Made by a program: the position numbers and the translations under genes
The notes under the pieces: generated by a model
What the model saw: the letters and a program-made list of their open reading frames with translations, nothing else
The model's database searches: none
Told to the model about the DNA's origin: nothing
Shown here: one piece after another, positions 26,412 to 34,649 of the stretch
How the letters are laid out: each line of letters begins with the position of its first letter
How positions within the stretch are numbered: the stretch's first letter is position 1
Source: SIG603 sp963621245
Lineage (GTDB): Bacteria; Bacillota; Clostridia; Oscillospirales; Acutalibacteraceae
NCBI GenBank assembly: GCA_963621245.1
Contig: CAVFCW010000013.1
Span: 1 to 64,000, forward strand
Length of the DNA: 64,000 nt
Direction of reading: 5' to 3'

Positions 26412-27255
26412 GTTTCTTGATCATGATTTAAAGTACGGCATAGGAGGTAATAAAAAGCGTTTGCTTATAACCTTTTTAATGTTTGCGTTCCTTGCTTTAT
26501 ACCATTTTTTCACTTTGAGAATTTTTCAAATAACCAATCCTGAGTATTTTAATTCTCCCGTGACAACCGCCGATTACTTTATGTCGATTGTGGGAGGTTA
26601 CGGAAAGCCGAACTTCTTTGGTGACGGAACGAGCGATTATTCTGTTCCGTCTGTTTGGCTTGTATTTATACTTTGGATAATGTTCACTAACCTTTACTAT
26701 CCTTTTAAGGATCTTGACGGTGTAGGAAAACATTTGGTTGTTCTTTCGGGAAGCAGAGGTGTTTGGTGGCTCTCGAAGTGTGTTTGGACTGTAATAAACA
26801 CGATTATTAATTATTTGATTGTCTTTGCATCTTGTACTTTTGTAGGTTTGCTTTTTGGCGCAAAGCTTAACATGTATTCAAACACATATCTGTACCGAAC
26901 ACTCAATATTGACGAAGCATCGCTTACAAGTACGACTGTTTGGAACTTAACTTCCGTTTTCCTTATGATAGGTTTCTCTTTGATTGTGTTGTCTCTCTTA
27001 CAGCTGCTTGTATCGCTTTTGGCAAAACCGATGATAAGTTTTTTCCTGGTAACGGCTTATATTTTTGCGGCAACATTCAAGCAAAGTCCTTTCCTTTTTG
27101 CAAATTATGTGCTTGGTGCAAGAAACAGTGCAGTAGTGACAACAGGATTAAATAACTATTTGGGACTGCTTATCGGTGCTTGGATAATCTTACTGAGTGT
27201 AGCTGTCGGTTATTTTGTTTTTAACTGTCGCGATATTTTAGGTTCCGAAAATTAA
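26401..27255 (+). CDS. ABC-2 type permease 2, cassette A
   Basis: 284 residues, about six membrane segments. The homologue is 29879-30736, sharing KFLDHDLKYGIG/KFFKHDLEYGIG, TTADYF, VLSGSRGVWWLSKCVWT and RNSAVVTTGL. Probably forms a heterodimeric membrane channel with permease 1. The ATG lies inside the end of the permease 1 gene (GCAGATGTTTATTAAG). Confidence 0.82.
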   Translation: MFIKFLDHDLKYGIGGNKKRLLITFLMFAFLALYHFFTLRIFQITNPEYFNSPVTTADYFMSIVGGYGKPNFFGDGTSDYSVPSVWLVFILWIMFTNLYYPFKDLDGVGKHLVVLSGSRGVWWLSKCVWTVINTIINYLIVFASCTFVGLLFGAKLNMYSNTYLYRTLNIDEASLTSTTVWNLTSVFLMIGFSLIVLSLLQLLVSLLAKPMISFFLVTAYIFAATFKQSPFLFANYVLGARNSAVVTTGLNNYLGLLIGAWIILLSVAVGYFVFNCRDILGSEN

Positions 27256-27270
27256 TAAAAAGAGGAAGCT

Positions 27271-27921
27271 ATGGAAATTATAATAGATAATGTAACAAAG
27301 GTTATTAAAGGAATAACAGTAATTCAAGATGTTTCTCTTGCACTTCACAGCGGAACAGTTTACGGCTTGCGAGGCGTTAACGGTTCAGGCAAAACAATGC
27401 TTATGCGTTTAATTGCAGGACTGATTCGCCCGACTAAGGGAACAATTACAATTGACGATAAAGAGCTTGGCAAAGATATTACTTTTCCGCCTGATATAGG
27501 CTTGCTTATAGAAAACCCCGCTTTTATAGATAACTATACCGCCTTGCAAAATTTAAAGCTTATAGCAAATATTCATCGTACGGTTGATGAAAGCAGAATT
27601 CGTGAGGTTATTGAACAGGTTGGACTAAATCCCAATGATAAGAGAAAATACAAGCAGTTTTCTCTCGGTATGAAGCAAAGGCTTGGAATTGCGGGAGCGG
27701 TGCTTGAAAATCCAAAGCTCATTTTAATTGATGAGCCGACCAACGCTCTTGATACGGACGGAATAGAAATGGTAAGACAACTCATTGCAGAGCAGAAAGA
27801 GAAAGGCGCATTGATTATCTTAGCTTGCCATGATTTTTCGGTGCTTAAAGAATTGTCCGATGTAATTTATTTTGTCAAGGAGGGCAGAATTACGGAATAT
27901 GAAAATGAAAATATCAAATAA
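27271..27921 (+). CDS. ABC transporter ATPase, cassette A
   Basis: 216 residues. Walker A GVNGSGKT, signature FSLGMKQR, Walker B LILIDEP, H-loop ACHDF: a complete and probably active nucleotide-binding subunit. AGAGGAAG precedes the ATG. It is nearly identical to the cassette B ATPase (29215-29865): only seven differences before the last nine residues, although all other gene pairs are strongly diverged. It drives the two permeases just upstream. Confidence 0.93.
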   Translation: MEIIIDNVTKVIKGITVIQDVSLALHSGTVYGLRGVNGSGKTMLMRLIAGLIRPTKGTITIDDKELGKDITFPPDIGLLIENPAFIDNYTALQNLKLIANIHRTVDESRIREVIEQVGLNPNDKRKYKQFSLGMKQRLGIAGAVLENPKLILIDEPTNALDTDGIEMVRQLIAEQKEKGALIILACHDFSVLKELSDVIYFVKEGRITEYENENIK

Positions 27922-28549
27922 GAAATTCATTTTTCCGTTAGTTATCATTTTAACCGCCTTATTTTCGTTCAGAGTTTGGTATGTTAACGCAAATGCCGCT
28001 CCTGTTTATGAGAAAAGATATGAGATAGGGGATTGGGTAGACCTTGACGGCGATTACATCAGTTCTAAATCAGAAAACACCTCAGGATACTCTCTTCAGC
28101 TAAGCGACGCTGAAACCCTGACTTACGAGGAATTTATGTCGAGATACGATAAATCAACGGATTATCTGGCAGAGGCGTCAAGGCACAATGTTATACTTCT
28201 TACGTTAAATATCAAAAATGATAACAGCGACGGTTTTTTAAATCTGAATTTTTTCACTATTCTTAACAAGTACTTTTCGTGCTACTATAATTTTGATTCA
28301 ACTTATGAATCAATTTGTGAACCGCAAATAGACTCAGGCTACGGTCAGGCGCTTATCAAGATCAAGCCAAACTCGGAATACTCTTTAAAAATAGCTTACA
28401 CGGCTGCCATTCGAGCCGATAAGGTGACATTTTTACAAGAAGAAGCCGCTAAAGGGCACACCGAATCTGATGTGTATTTAAACATCAGTTGGTATCCCAC
28501 GAAAAAATACATACATTTTAAAATTCCTGTTCCGTCAGATCCGCAGTAA
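27899..28549 (+). CDS. membrane-anchored protein, cassette A (DUF5028-like)
   Basis: 216 residues from the ATG at 27899 (a second ATG at 27905 is possible), overlapping the ATPase end by 23 bases. One N-terminal membrane segment ends in FRVWYVN, then an extracellular beta-rich domain with YEIGDWVDLDGDY, YEEFMSRYDKSTDYL and VILLTLNIKN. Its paralogue at 28590 has RIWYVN, EYSVGEWIPLEGNY, YEEFMSRFGKTADYL and VILLTVDIKN. It resembles DUF5028, a family of unknown function. Possibly an external sensor or self-protection component. Confidence 0.72.
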   Translation: MKMKISNKKFIFPLVIILTALFSFRVWYVNANAAPVYEKRYEIGDWVDLDGDYISSKSENTSGYSLQLSDAETLTYEEFMSRYDKSTDYLAEASRHNVILLTLNIKNDNSDGFLNLNFFTILNKYFSCYYNFDSTYESICEPQIDSGYGQALIKIKPNSEYSLKIAYTAAIRADKVTFLQEEAAKGHTESDVYLNISWYPTKKYIHFKIPVPSDPQ

Positions 28550-28553
28550 ACAG

Positions 28554-28587
28554 AAAATGCACCGAATTAAGTTTCGGTGCATTTTTT
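28554..28587. terminator. shared terminator between the two cassettes
   Basis: AAAATGCACCGAA / TTCGGTGCATTTTT, with T runs on both strands. It is the centre of the tail-to-tail arrangement, between stops at 28549 and 28590. Confidence 0.9.
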
Positions 28588-28589
28588 CG

Positions 28590-29237
28590 TTATTGCTGAG
28601 GCATTGTCAAATCCAGTCTAACCGTCTTTTTAATAGGATAACGGGTCACATCAACATACATGGTAAAATTTTTGACGTTCTTTTCTTGAAGAGTACCAAG
28701 ATATGTAATATTATCGACTTGCCCGTCGGTCGGGTACACGAAGTACATTGTAGATTCCGTGCCCGATTTTACTCTTACACCGTCCATAGTTTTTGATATG
28801 TTCGGATTGGCAATTTTCATATAATCAGTATTTTTATTATAGTAAGCGGATCGGCTTTTTGTGAGAATATTCATATCTCTTATGAAAACTCCGCCGTTTT
28901 CGTTATCTTCATTCTTGATATCGACTGTCAGTAAAATAACATCATAGCGTGAATAATCTGCAAGATAATCAGCTGTTTTTCCGAATCGGCTCATAAATTC
29001 TTCGTAGGGAAGAACTTCAGCTTTACTTATGCGAACGGAATATCCATCGTTGTTTTCTGCATCCATGTCAATGAAATAATTTCCTTCCAAAGGAATCCAT
29101 TCACCGACGCTGTATTCTTCAGTTACAAATTTGTACGCTTTAGAATTCACATACCAAATTCTTACTGCAACAAGTATTACAGCAATTATGAGAATAATGG
29201 ACAGAATAACTTTTTTATGCGCTGATTTCGCTCTCAT
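28590..29237 (-). CDS. membrane-anchored protein, cassette B (DUF5028-like)
   Basis: 215 residues; N-terminal membrane anchor then an extracellular domain homologous to the product of 27899-28549. It overlaps the ATPase gene by 23 bases, the same overlap as in cassette A, showing that the operon layout was inherited from a common ancestor. Function unknown; last gene of cassette B. Confidence 0.72.
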   Translation of the reverse strand: MRAKSAHKKVILSIILIIAVILVAVRIWYVNSKAYKFVTEEYSVGEWIPLEGNYFIDMDAENNDGYSVRISKAEVLPYEEFMSRFGKTADYLADYSRYDVILLTVDIKNEDNENGGVFIRDMNILTKSRSAYYNKNTDYMKIANPNISKTMDGVRVKSGTESTMYFVYPTDGQVDNITYLGTLQEKNVKNFTMYVDVTRYPIKKTVRLDLTMPQQ

Positions 29238-29865
29238 AAGGCGTCACTCGTCCTTCCTTCACAAAGTAAATCTCGTCGGAAAGCTCCTTTAGAACGGAAA
29301 AATCGTGGCAAGCCAAGATGATTAACGCGCCTTTCTCTTTCTGCTCGGTAATGAGTTGTCTTACCATTTCTATGCCGTCCGTATCAAGTGCATTGGTCGG
29401 TTCGTCAATTAAAATTAACTTTGGATTTTCGAGAACTGCTCCCGCAATTCCAAGCCTTTGTTTCATACCAAGAGAAAACTGCTTGTATTTTCTCTTGTCA
29501 TCGGGATTCAAACCAACCTGTTCGATAACTTCACGAATTCTGCTTTCATCAACCGTACGATGAATATTTGCTATAAGCTTTAAATTCTGCAGAGCTGTAT
29601 AATTATCGATAAATGCAGGATTTTCGATTAACAAGCCGATGTCAGGGGGAAAGGTGATATCTTTTCCGAGCTCTTTTCCGTCGATTGTAATTGTGCCTTT
29701 AGTCGGACGAATAAGTCCCGCAATCAAACGCATAAGCATTGTTTTGCCCGAACCATTAACGCCTCGCAAGCCGTAAACCGTTCCGCTGTGAAGAGTGAGC
29801 GAAACATCCTGAATTACGGTTATGCCTTTAATAACCTTTGTTACATTATCTATAATAACTTCCAT
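29215..29865 (-). CDS. ABC transporter ATPase, cassette B
   Basis: 216 residues with all nucleotide-binding motifs intact (GVNGSGKT, FSLGMKQR, LILIDEP). Compared with the cassette A copy the first 207 residues differ at seven positions, while the first 140 bases differ at about 12, mostly silent sites. The tails differ. Strong purifying selection or past gene conversion is needed to explain this beside permeases that are only about half identical. It may be interchangeable between the two transporters. Confidence 0.93.
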   Translation of the reverse strand: MEVIIDNVTKVIKGITVIQDVSLTLHSGTVYGLRGVNGSGKTMLMRLIAGLIRPTKGTITIDGKELGKDITFPPDIGLLIENPAFIDNYTALQNLKLIANIHRTVDESRIREVIEQVGLNPDDKRKYKQFSLGMKQRLGIAGAVLENPKLILIDEPTNALDTDGIEMVRQLITEQKEKGALIILACHDFSVLKELSDEIYFVKEGRVTPYESEISA

Positions 29866-29878
29866 AAATCTACCTCAG

Positions 29879-30736
29879 TTATGAAGCGTCTAAAATGTCA
29901 CGCTTTTTGAAAACATAGTAACCGATTATTACACTTAAAGCGGAAATCCACAAACCGATTATTACTCCGCTTGTCATATCGAGACCTGTTGTTACAAGCA
30001 GAGAGTTTCTTGCCGGCATTGCGAAATTAGAAAACAATGCGGGATGCTGTATGTATGCTCCGGCAAAGAAATATCCTACAAGCAAAAAGTAACTGAACAG
30101 GGGCTTAATCAGCAGTGAAAGCAAAAGTTGCAGCAGTGCCAATGCGATCATAACAAAACCAACAAACAAGAAAACAGAAGTTACATTCCAAGAAACGGAA
30201 GTTGTTATATCTTCAGAGTTCATTGCCAATTCTTTGTAGAGATACCAGCTTGCATTCATGCTTAATTTAGCACCAAGGCATAAACCGCAAAGGGTACTTG
30301 AAATGAATATCAAAAGATAGCTTACCAGAGCATTAACAGCTGTCCAAACACATTTTGAAAGCCACCATATGCCTCTGCCACCTGATAGCACCATTAAATG
30401 CTTGCCGATTCCGCTTAGCTCATTAAAAGGATAATAGAGCGAAACGAACTGCATCCACAATATGAACATAAACCACATGGTCGGCATGGAAAAATCGCTG
30501 TCCAAGCCGGACATAAAATTAACTTTTCCGCAACCACCTATCAAAGCAATAAAATAGTCCGCTGTCGTGACAGGTGTGTTAAAGAAGCTTGGAGAATTTA
30601 TCTCATAGATTCTTATCGCCCATAAATGGTAAATAGACAGAATAAAAAATCCAACGAATGTCAAAATCAAACGCTTTTTCGCATGGCCGATTCCATATTC
30701 CAAATCATGCTTAAAAAATTTAATAAACATCAGCAT
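29879..30736 (-). CDS. ABC-2 type permease 2, cassette B
   Basis: 285 residues from the ATG at 30736, which has AAAGGAG just upstream (an ATG two codons later matches the cassette A start). About six membrane segments; homologous to 26401-27255 with shared VLSGGRGIWWLSKCVWT and RNSLLVTTGLDM. It overlaps the end of permease 1 by 17 bases. Confidence 0.82.
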   Translation of the reverse strand: MLMFIKFFKHDLEYGIGHAKKRLILTFVGFFILSIYHLWAIRIYEINSPSFFNTPVTTADYFIALIGGCGKVNFMSGLDSDFSMPTMWFMFILWMQFVSLYYPFNELSGIGKHLMVLSGGRGIWWLSKCVWTAVNALVSYLLIFISSTLCGLCLGAKLSMNASWYLYKELAMNSEDITTSVSWNVTSVFLFVGFVMIALALLQLLLSLLIKPLFSYFLLVGYFFAGAYIQHPALFSNFAMPARNSLLVTTGLDMTSGVIIGLWISALSVIIGYYVFKKRDILDAS

Positions 30737-31607
30737 GTTTGCTCCTTTCTGACACCACAACCAACGGAGGAACGATAACAGCCAACATCAGAACTATATA
30801 AATCCATAAATATTGCGTCATAGAGCCGCTCGCAAGCCAGATGTAATCAATGATTGAGGTCTCGGCATATGAGTGATAGGCAAAAGCTCTTTCAATCGAG
30901 GTTATAAGATACATAAGCAGGAGATAGGGCGCCAGTATTACAACGAATTTGTTTTTCTCGAAAAACGAAAGAGCATATGGCACCGTAGCCCATGCTCCGG
31001 CAAAAACACTTACCTGAAGCATGTTGAGAAAGACTGTTGTTAACGGATGTGAATAGTACAAGTCACCAAGAATTTCAGATACACCGCGAATTTGATAATA
31101 AAGGTCAAAGTCTATATCAGGCTTATAAGCAGGAATTAAACAGCTTACAAACACAAAGCTGAAAAGCATTGGTATAAGAACAGTGAGAAAACCGGATATA
31201 AAAGCAGAAATATATTTGCACCAGAAATAAGTTTTTTTACCAAGATGCGTTACAATAACTCGATCGTATCCGCTTTTTTCTTCGGTAAGATAAGAATAGC
31301 TATACGGTATCACGGTGTAAAGGGGAAGAGTATAAAAAAACACCATCGGTAAAGTCTGGTTGACGCGTCCTCCTATCCAGGAATTATAAACAGTGTAGAT
31401 TTGCAAAAATGGATAGTCTTTAAATGTTCCGTCTTCAGTTGTTTTACAGTTCTCAATTGTTTGAGCCAAATTTAAATTATACATTTTATATGCCATAAAA
31501 CCGTCAATTGCTGCTACCAACAACAAAATTAACACTATAATCTGAAATGAGCGGTTTCTGAAGATGTTGTAAATCTCATTTTGTAAATAATGATAAAATT
31601 CTCTCAT
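30720..31607 (-). CDS. ABC-2 type permease 1, cassette B
   Basis: 295 residues from the ATG at 31607 (AAGGTG upstream); a longer frame to 31643 overlaps the previous gene and is unlikely. About six membrane segments. Homologue of 25530-26411. Its extracellular loop between the first and second segments is longer and more diverged, the region most likely to contact a secreted partner. Confidence 0.82.
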   Translation of the reverse strand: MREFYHYLQNEIYNIFRNRSFQIIVLILLLVAAIDGFMAYKMYNLNLAQTIENCKTTEDGTFKDYPFLQIYTVYNSWIGGRVNQTLPMVFFYTLPLYTVIPYSYSYLTEEKSGYDRVIVTHLGKKTYFWCKYISAFISGFLTVLIPMLFSFVFVSCLIPAYKPDIDFDLYYQIRGVSEILGDLYYSHPLTTVFLNMLQVSVFAGAWATVPYALSFFEKNKFVVILAPYLLLMYLITSIERAFAYHSYAETSIIDYIWLASGSMTQYLWIYIVLMLAVIVPPLVVVSERSKHADVY

Positions 31608-31620
31608 TGTACTAAACACC

Positions 31621-32436
31621 TTATTTTTCAGATAACCCGTCAAACATAATTCCGTAGTTAAATCTCGTGTTAGCAGAAATGCCGAAAAATATATCTTTTA
31701 GTTCAAGATATTCTTTATCCACAATATATGTCAATGTAAAATCCTTTGTTTCCCCCGGATTTAGTTCAAAAATATAATAATCTTGACCTTCACCATGAGG
31801 ATCCGCAATAAAGTCTACACCAGCATATGCATTACCGGAATAAATATAGTTTTCTGGGTCGTTATAGTTCTCGGGAATCAAATCGATATATGAGCCGAGC
31901 TTGAAAAGGCATAAATCAAATTGATGCTGAACTCCTGCTTTATTGGCTGCGTCTATATTTTTTAAGGAAAAACTCACACGAAGTATTTTAGGATTTTCAA
32001 AATAAGATGCCATGTTAACCATTTGATCTTTCTTAACCTCGTCGTCAACCAAATCTTCAGAGAAATCCATTACCTCGGAATTTTTAACACATATTTCAAG
32101 GTTTCCGTCCCAACCAAGTGAAACGGTGTCTTCATCTACTACCTCACCTTGCAAATAGCGTCGGCTTTTTAATATATAATTATCACCGATTTTACCGAAA
32201 GTTTTTAATGTTTCATCGGCTTCTGCGGAAGTTGATGTGTTTGTGGAAGATTCACTGACGATTGATTCCTCTGAATCAAGAACAGAACTTTCTTCAACTT
32301 CACTTGTGTCATCGGATACTTCAGAAATGACGTCAGAAGAGTTTGAAGTTGTTGTATTTTTCTTTATCATAACAAAAGATGAAACAGCAACCAGTACAAT
32401 TAAAACGAAAATGACAGTTAAGCTGCTTTTTTTCAT
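31621..32436 (-). CDS. membrane-anchored extracellular protein, cassette B (DUF5027-like)
   Basis: 271 residues from the ATG at 32436 (AAGGAGA upstream). Membrane anchor, long Ser/Glu/Thr linker (about residues 28-75), then the extracellular domain with TFGKIGDNYIL, YLQGEVV, FKLGSYIDLIP, ADPHGEG and NPGETKDFTL. It is the single counterpart of the two tandem genes in cassette A and looks closer to the first of them (PHGE and GxDF elements). No lipobox cysteine. Confidence 0.7.
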   Translation of the reverse strand: MKKSSLTVIFVLIVLVAVSSFVMIKKNTTTSNSSDVISEVSDDTSEVEESSVLDSEESIVSESSTNTSTSAEADETLKTFGKIGDNYILKSRRYLQGEVVDEDTVSLGWDGNLEICVKNSEVMDFSEDLVDDEVKKDQMVNMASYFENPKILRVSFSLKNIDAANKAGVQHQFDLCLFKLGSYIDLIPENYNDPENYIYSGNAYAGVDFIADPHGEGQDYYIFELNPGETKDFTLTYIVDKEYLELKDIFFGISANTRFNYGIMFDGLSEK

Positions 32437-32481
32437 ATAATTATTCTCCTTTACATATATCATTAACATTTAAATACATAA

Positions 32482-32512
32482 GGCGCTACATAGTAAAGCA
32501 CTATGCAACGCC
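32482..32512 (-). terminator. inter-gene stem-loop after the secreted-protein gene, cassette B
   Basis: On the minus strand GGCGTTGCATAG / CTATGTAGCGCC with wobble and one mismatch, 7-base loop, 6 bases after the stop at 32519. Same position as the cassette A stem-loop but unrelated in sequence. Confidence 0.6.
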
Positions 32513-32518
32513 CACAAA

Positions 32519-32977
32519 TCAGTTTAATGAAGAGTAATTATATGCATTTGCTGTATCAGGACTCCAAGCTATTTTGCAATCACCCCAAGAATATGTTGTG
32601 TTACTGTAATGTCCACGAATACGAACCCATTTATTTTTTTGAGATACTGATGTGCCGTTAGGTCTAATGGTGTGTCCGTAATAATCATTCACAAGGTACT
32701 CGGAAGCAGAAGCCTTATACGATGCATTTGTAGAATTATAGCCGTAAAAAGTGCTTGCGTAAAAACCGCCGTAAGGTAAAGAACTGTTAATAACGCACTG
32801 ATAAACAGGGGTAGTATTGTCTTTCTGCCTTGCAGGTGTAAAATCATATCTACGGCCGCTCGCCCATGTGTAAGTATAGTAAGTATCACCCGTATTAGCT
32901 GCACTTGCCGTCAAAGTAAGCATTGATGATGCAATTATAATCGATGAAATAATTGCAAATATTTTTTTATGTTTCAT
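32519..32977 (-). CDS. small secreted protein of cassette B (DUF2712-like)
   Basis: 152 residues, the same length as its paralogue at 23380. Signal peptide (KHKK, hydrophobic core, cut near ASA-AN) and a Tyr/Asn/Ser-rich mature part containing YTYTWASGRRYDF, TPARQKDNTTPVY, GGFYASTFYG, RIRGHYSNTTYSWG and IAWSPDT. By eye slightly over half of residues match cassette A. One cysteine (Q-C-V) and another (D-C-K) occur in the mature part, absent from the A copy. AGGAGG precedes the ATG. Confidence 0.75.
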   Translation of the reverse strand: MKHKKIFAIISSIIIASSMLTLTASAANTGDTYYTYTWASGRRYDFTPARQKDNTTPVYQCVINSSLPYGGFYASTFYGYNSTNASYKASASEYLVNDYYGHTIRPNGTSVSQKNKWVRIRGHYSNTTYSWGDCKIAWSPDTANAYNYSSLN

Positions 32978-33029
32978 AGTAATTTCCTCCTGAAAACATA
33001 AATTTAGTCTGATTTCTTTCTGTTGTTTT

Positions 33030-33075
33030 ACAATCGATTGTGATTATATTATAGCATTTATTCGCTACCTGTCAA
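33030..33075 (-). promoter_or_regulatory. promoter and palindromic operator of cassette B
   Basis: Minus strand TTGACA (33070-33075), 16 bases, TATAAT (33048-33053), then a perfect 12-base palindrome ACAATCGATTGT at 33030-33041, placed over the expected transcription start. The palindrome is a likely repressor site; it is not found at the cassette A promoter. Confidence 0.7.
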
Positions 33076-33151
33076 CTTAAAATCTGTTAAGGTGTGTTAA
33101 TATTGGGTAAAATTAATGTAAGAATTTCATTACAATTGTCTTGAAAGCAGA

Positions 33152-33193
33152 AAAACACCCATATGAGTAGCAAATTGCTCATATGGGTGTTTT
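33152..33193. terminator. terminator of the rodA-like gene
   Basis: AAAACACCCATATGAG / CTCATATGGGTGTTT, perfect long stem, one base after the stop at 33195 on the minus strand and able to act on both strands. Confidence 0.9.
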
Positions 33194-33194
33194 C

Positions 33195-34424
33195 TTACTC
33201 TGATTCAATTTCTTCTGAAATTTCTGCTATTTTAAGCCTTTTCAAATCAAGTTTTTTATAAGAAACATCTTTATATGTTTCAAGTGTAGTCTTTTTATTC
33301 CTGTTTATATACACGCTTTCTATAAGCCCAATTCCCAAATACAGGCAAGCCGCAGAAGATCCGCCGGCACTGAAAAAGGGGAGAGTAACGCCCATAACGG
33401 GCAATACAGCTAAGCACATACCGATGTTGCTTATTGACTGCAAAGCAACAAGTCCGAAAAATCCGAAACACATATACTTGCCCATTTGATCCTTTGAGGA
33501 AAGGCCAACTTTAAGTATTCTGTACATCAGCACAAAAAGCAAAAGCATAATGAGCGCACAACCGACAAATCCAAGCTCTTCACCGGCAACGCTGAAAATG
33601 AAGTCGGAGTGCTGAAAAGTAACAGCACTGCTTTCCACTCGGTTTCCGTGGAACAAGCCTTTTCCGAACAATCCGCCGCTTCCGATAGAAATTCTTCCCT
33701 GATATTGCTGGTAGCCTTCATTGATTGAAACATCGGGGTCGTCAAGATTGTAAACAGCCGTAAATCTAAGCTTTTGATAATCACTTAAAATATAGTTCCA
33801 TGCAAAAGGAACAGCCAAAATTATTACAGCTCCGAGCAATATAAAATATCTGAGCTTAATGTCTGAAGCAAGGCTCATAGAAATGAAAATGGCAAAGAAA
33901 ACTACGCCTGCGCCGTCGTCACCTTGCATATGACAAAGCAAAACAGGAACAGCGGCATGAAAAGCCAACATCAGAATGTTCTTAAACTGATTGATTGTGC
34001 CTTTTTCGTTTAGTATTGACAGGTGTTTGGCGTATGTGACGATAAAGCAAATTTTAACAAGCTCGGACGGCTGGAAAGTTCTTCCGCCGAGGTTTATCCA
34101 TGCGGTAGCATTGATACCACCTGAGCTCGAGATGTTAATACCGAATAGAATCGTATATACCATCAAGAACAACGACCCCGCGGCTATCAGAAACCAATAA
34201 TTTGAAATCGTGTCATATCCTATAAAGGTAATGACAAGGGCGGCAACCAATCCTACTATGACAGCAAAAAGCTGAGTGCTGAAATAATTTGAGTTTGTTG
34301 CACGCGTAACACTTTTTAAGAGCAACAAACTGTAAAGGGCAATTAATCCGATTATCAGCCACAGAAAATAATCCGTATTTTTTAGGTAGTTGATAACAGG
34401 ACTTGAAGTTCTGTTTTTGTTCAT
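33195..34424 (-). CDS. rodA: RodA/FtsW/SpoVE-family peptidoglycan glycosyltransferase
   Basis: 409 residues, about ten membrane segments. SEDS signature NIGMCLAVLPVMGVTLPF followed by SAGGSS near the C-terminus, and a periplasmic catalytic-loop region with DDPDVSINEGYQQYQGRISI. These enzymes polymerise glycan strands with a partner class B PBP. RodA (elongation) is favoured over FtsW because of the RIAIGSGG/GRISIGSGGLFGKG pattern, but the family members are close. No mre or pbp genes adjoin it. Confidence 0.88.
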   Translation of the reverse strand: MNKNRTSSPVINYLKNTDYFLWLIIGLIALYSLLLLKSVTRATNSNYFSTQLFAVIVGLVAALVITFIGYDTISNYWFLIAAGSLFLMVYTILFGINISSSGGINATAWINLGGRTFQPSELVKICFIVTYAKHLSILNEKGTINQFKNILMLAFHAAVPVLLCHMQGDDGAGVVFFAIFISMSLASDIKLRYFILLGAVIILAVPFAWNYILSDYQKLRFTAVYNLDDPDVSINEGYQQYQGRISIGSGGLFGKGLFHGNRVESSAVTFQHSDFIFSVAGEELGFVGCALIMLLLFVLMYRILKVGLSSKDQMGKYMCFGFFGLVALQSISNIGMCLAVLPVMGVTLPFFSAGGSSAACLYLGIGLIESVYINRNKKTTLETYKDVSYKKLDLKRLKIAEISEEIESE

Positions 34425-34531
34425 TTAAATCTCCGTATCTATAAATTGATTTTTACTTTGATAACTATCGTACTTAGGTAATATTACCACAAACATAAAA
34501 TATCTTCAACAAAATTTAAGCCGTGTTAATC

Positions 34532-34560
34532 TTTACTTATTTTTATAAATATAATATAAT
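34532..34560 (+). promoter_or_regulatory. promoter of fhs
   Basis: TTTACT, 17 bases, TATAAT; transcription would begin about 80 bases before the fhs start. No folate riboswitch is recognisable in the leader. Confidence 0.6.
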
Positions 34561-34649
34561 GATTTAAGATTTCATTTGAAAAGTCTCGTACAATCGGCGG
34601 GATTCTTTTCCTCTCAAGTTTAATTTGACTTAAAGAAAGGGTTCAGACT

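Noticed and set aside
23251..33075. Composite transposon explanation for the mirrored cassettes
   Set aside because: No transposase, insertion sequence ends or target duplications are visible; old inverted duplication or adjacent acquisition is simpler.
34561..34649. Tetrahydrofolate riboswitch before fhs
   Set aside because: No matching conserved core or pairing in the 90-base leader.
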